From Candidatus Omnitrophota bacterium (lineage in GTDB: Bacteria; Omnitrophota; Gorgyraeia; B26-G9), in NCBI GenBank assembly GCA_028718845.1, contig JAQULA010000095.1:1-6877 (forward strand): a stretch of DNA of 6,877 nt. Direction: 5' to 3'. The position numbers and the translations under genes were made by a program. This document shows, one piece after another, positions 5,989 through 6,877 of the stretch. Every line of letters starts with the position of its first letter. The stretch's first letter is position 1. The notes beneath the pieces were generated by a model that ran no database searches, had not been told where the DNA came from, and saw only the letters and a program-made list of their open reading frames with translations.

Positions 5989-6877
5989 ATGAAATTTAAA
6001 AATTTGGCCGGCTATTTCCAAAAGCTGGAGTCAACCACAAAGCGTCTGGAAATGAGCGCTATTCTGGCGGAACTGTTTAAACCGGTGGGGGAACAGAAAA
6101 CCGAAGAAATCGCCGTTATCGTGTATCTCTGCCAGGGTCAGCTGCTGCCGGCTTTTAAGAATATAGAGTTCGGCATAAGCGAAAAATTAATACACAAAGC
6201 CCTGGTTGAAGCGACGGGGGTTTCCTCCGCGGAGATCGAGGCGCTATTTCAGCAGTGCGGCGATTATGGGGAAGTTGCGCAAAAACTCTGTCTTACGCAT
6301 ACCCAGGAGCCGAAGGTTATGAGCGTGTATGCCGACCTGGAAAAACTGGCCGCGTTTTCCGGTGAAGGGGCGGTGGGGAAAAAAGTCGAGTTTCTGGCCG
6401 GCTTGCTTAATAAGGTCAGTTCTTTGGAAGCCAGATATATTTTACGCATTATCCTGGGAAAATTACGCCTGGGGGTGGGAGATCCCACGGTTTTGGATGG
6501 TTTGTCCCTGGCGTTCGGCGGCGATACGGCATTGCGTGCCCCGCTGGAGCGTGCGTATAACCTTTGTTCGGACCTGGGATTGGTGGCGACCATATTGTTC
6601 TCCAAAGGCATCCGCGCTATTGAAAATTTCAAGGTTATCGTCGGCTGTCCTATCCGTATGGCCCTGGCGGCGCGGCTTTCCGGGCCGCGGGAGATTATCG
6701 AAAAAGTCGGTACCTGCGCCATCGAAGCCAAGTATGATGGGTTCAGGTGTCAGGTGCATAAAAAGGGCGATCAGGTTCATATCTTTTCGCGTAACCTGGA
6801 AAACACGACCGCGATGTTTCCGGAGATCCGGGAAGGAACCCTGCGCCAGATTAAAGAAAAAAATGTGATTTTTGAAG
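5989..6877 (+). CDS. ATP-dependent DNA ligase, archaeal/LigB type, N-terminal part
   Basis: The frame is open from ATG 5989 to the window end, giving 296 complete codons of a protein that is usually about 500-600 residues. Ligases of this type seal DNA nicks by forming a lysine-AMP intermediate from ATP. The first 215 or so residues are the helical N-terminal DNA-binding domain, with RYILRIILGKLRLGVGD as a hallmark. The adenylation domain follows, with motif I EAKYDG, in which Lys248 is the nucleotide acceptor, and motif Ia SRNLE (267-271). The remaining adenylation motifs and the OB-fold domain lie beyond the window. The presence of the N-terminal domain separates it from the minimal bacterial LigC and LigD enzymes. 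It starts four bases after the Nudix stop codon with no clear ribosome site, so translational coupling is likely. It probably supplements an NAD-dependent LigA encoded elsewhere, which cannot be seen here. Confidence 0.94.
   Translation, partial: MKFKNLAGYFQKLESTTKRLEMSAILAELFKPVGEQKTEEIAVIVYLCQGQLLPAFKNIEFGISEKLIHKALVEATGVSSAEIEALFQQCGDYGEVAQKLCLTHTQEPKVMSVYADLEKLAAFSGEGAVGKKVEFLAGLLNKVSSLEARYILRIILGKLRLGVGDPTVLDGLSLAFGGDTALRAPLERAYNLCSDLGLVATILFSKGIRAIENFKVIVGCPIRMALAARLSGPREIIEKVGTCAIEAKYDGFRCQVHKKGDQVHIFSRNLENTTAMFPEIREGTLRQIKEKNVIFE

Noticed and set aside
6329..6868. A 179-codon + strand frame inside the ligase region.
   Set aside because: It is out of frame with the ligase, which is continuous from 5989 with conserved motifs. 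The Trp- and Arg-rich translation looks like an out-of-frame shadow.

Overview
The window is bacterial-looking chromosomal DNA of moderate GC content. It carries five protein genes with clear family assignments, two of them cut by the window edges. No RNA gene, insertion sequence, CRISPR array, integrase or attachment site is visible. Two promoter-like sites fit the sigma-70 consensus, which argues for a bacterium. The last gene is an ATP-dependent DNA ligase of the type usual in archaea, which some bacteria carry in addition to their NAD-dependent enzyme. An uncultivated lineage such as the Omnitrophota or another PVC-related group would fit, but this is a weak guess from gene content alone.

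Layout. Bases 1-608 (+) hold the C-terminal two thirds of an AEC-family membrane transporter. It converges on a large GH94 glycoside phosphorylase at 651-3371 (-), with only 42 bases between the two stop codons. The 292-base interval 3372-3663 lies between divergent genes and contains a promoter-like site in each direction. The leftward one (perfect TATAAT) would serve the phosphorylase. The rightward one (TTGACA, 17 bases, TACAAT) would serve a four-gene run: rmlB (dTDP-glucose 4,6-dehydratase, 3664-4602), rmlD (dTDP-4-dehydrorhamnose reductase, 4596-5504), a Nudix hydrolase (5517-5984) and the ATP-dependent DNA ligase (5989 to beyond the window end). Overlap or very short gaps between these four genes suggest one transcript.

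How the genes work together. RmlB and RmlD catalyse the second and fourth (last) steps of dTDP-L-rhamnose synthesis for surface polysaccharide. RmlA and RmlC are not in view. The Nudix enzyme and the ligase form a second tight pair. Because DNA ligases can make diadenosine polyphosphates as a side reaction, and this Nudix protein resembles Ap4A/Ap6A hydrolases, a clean-up role is a plausible but unproven link. The GH94 enzyme would split a beta-linked glucan oligosaccharide with phosphate and save energy as a sugar 1-phosphate.

No wholly new system is evident. The points most worth a second look are the Nudix-ligase pair, the rmlB leader (a 20-codon reading frame overlapping a small hairpin with a T run), and the substrate of the GH94 enzyme.
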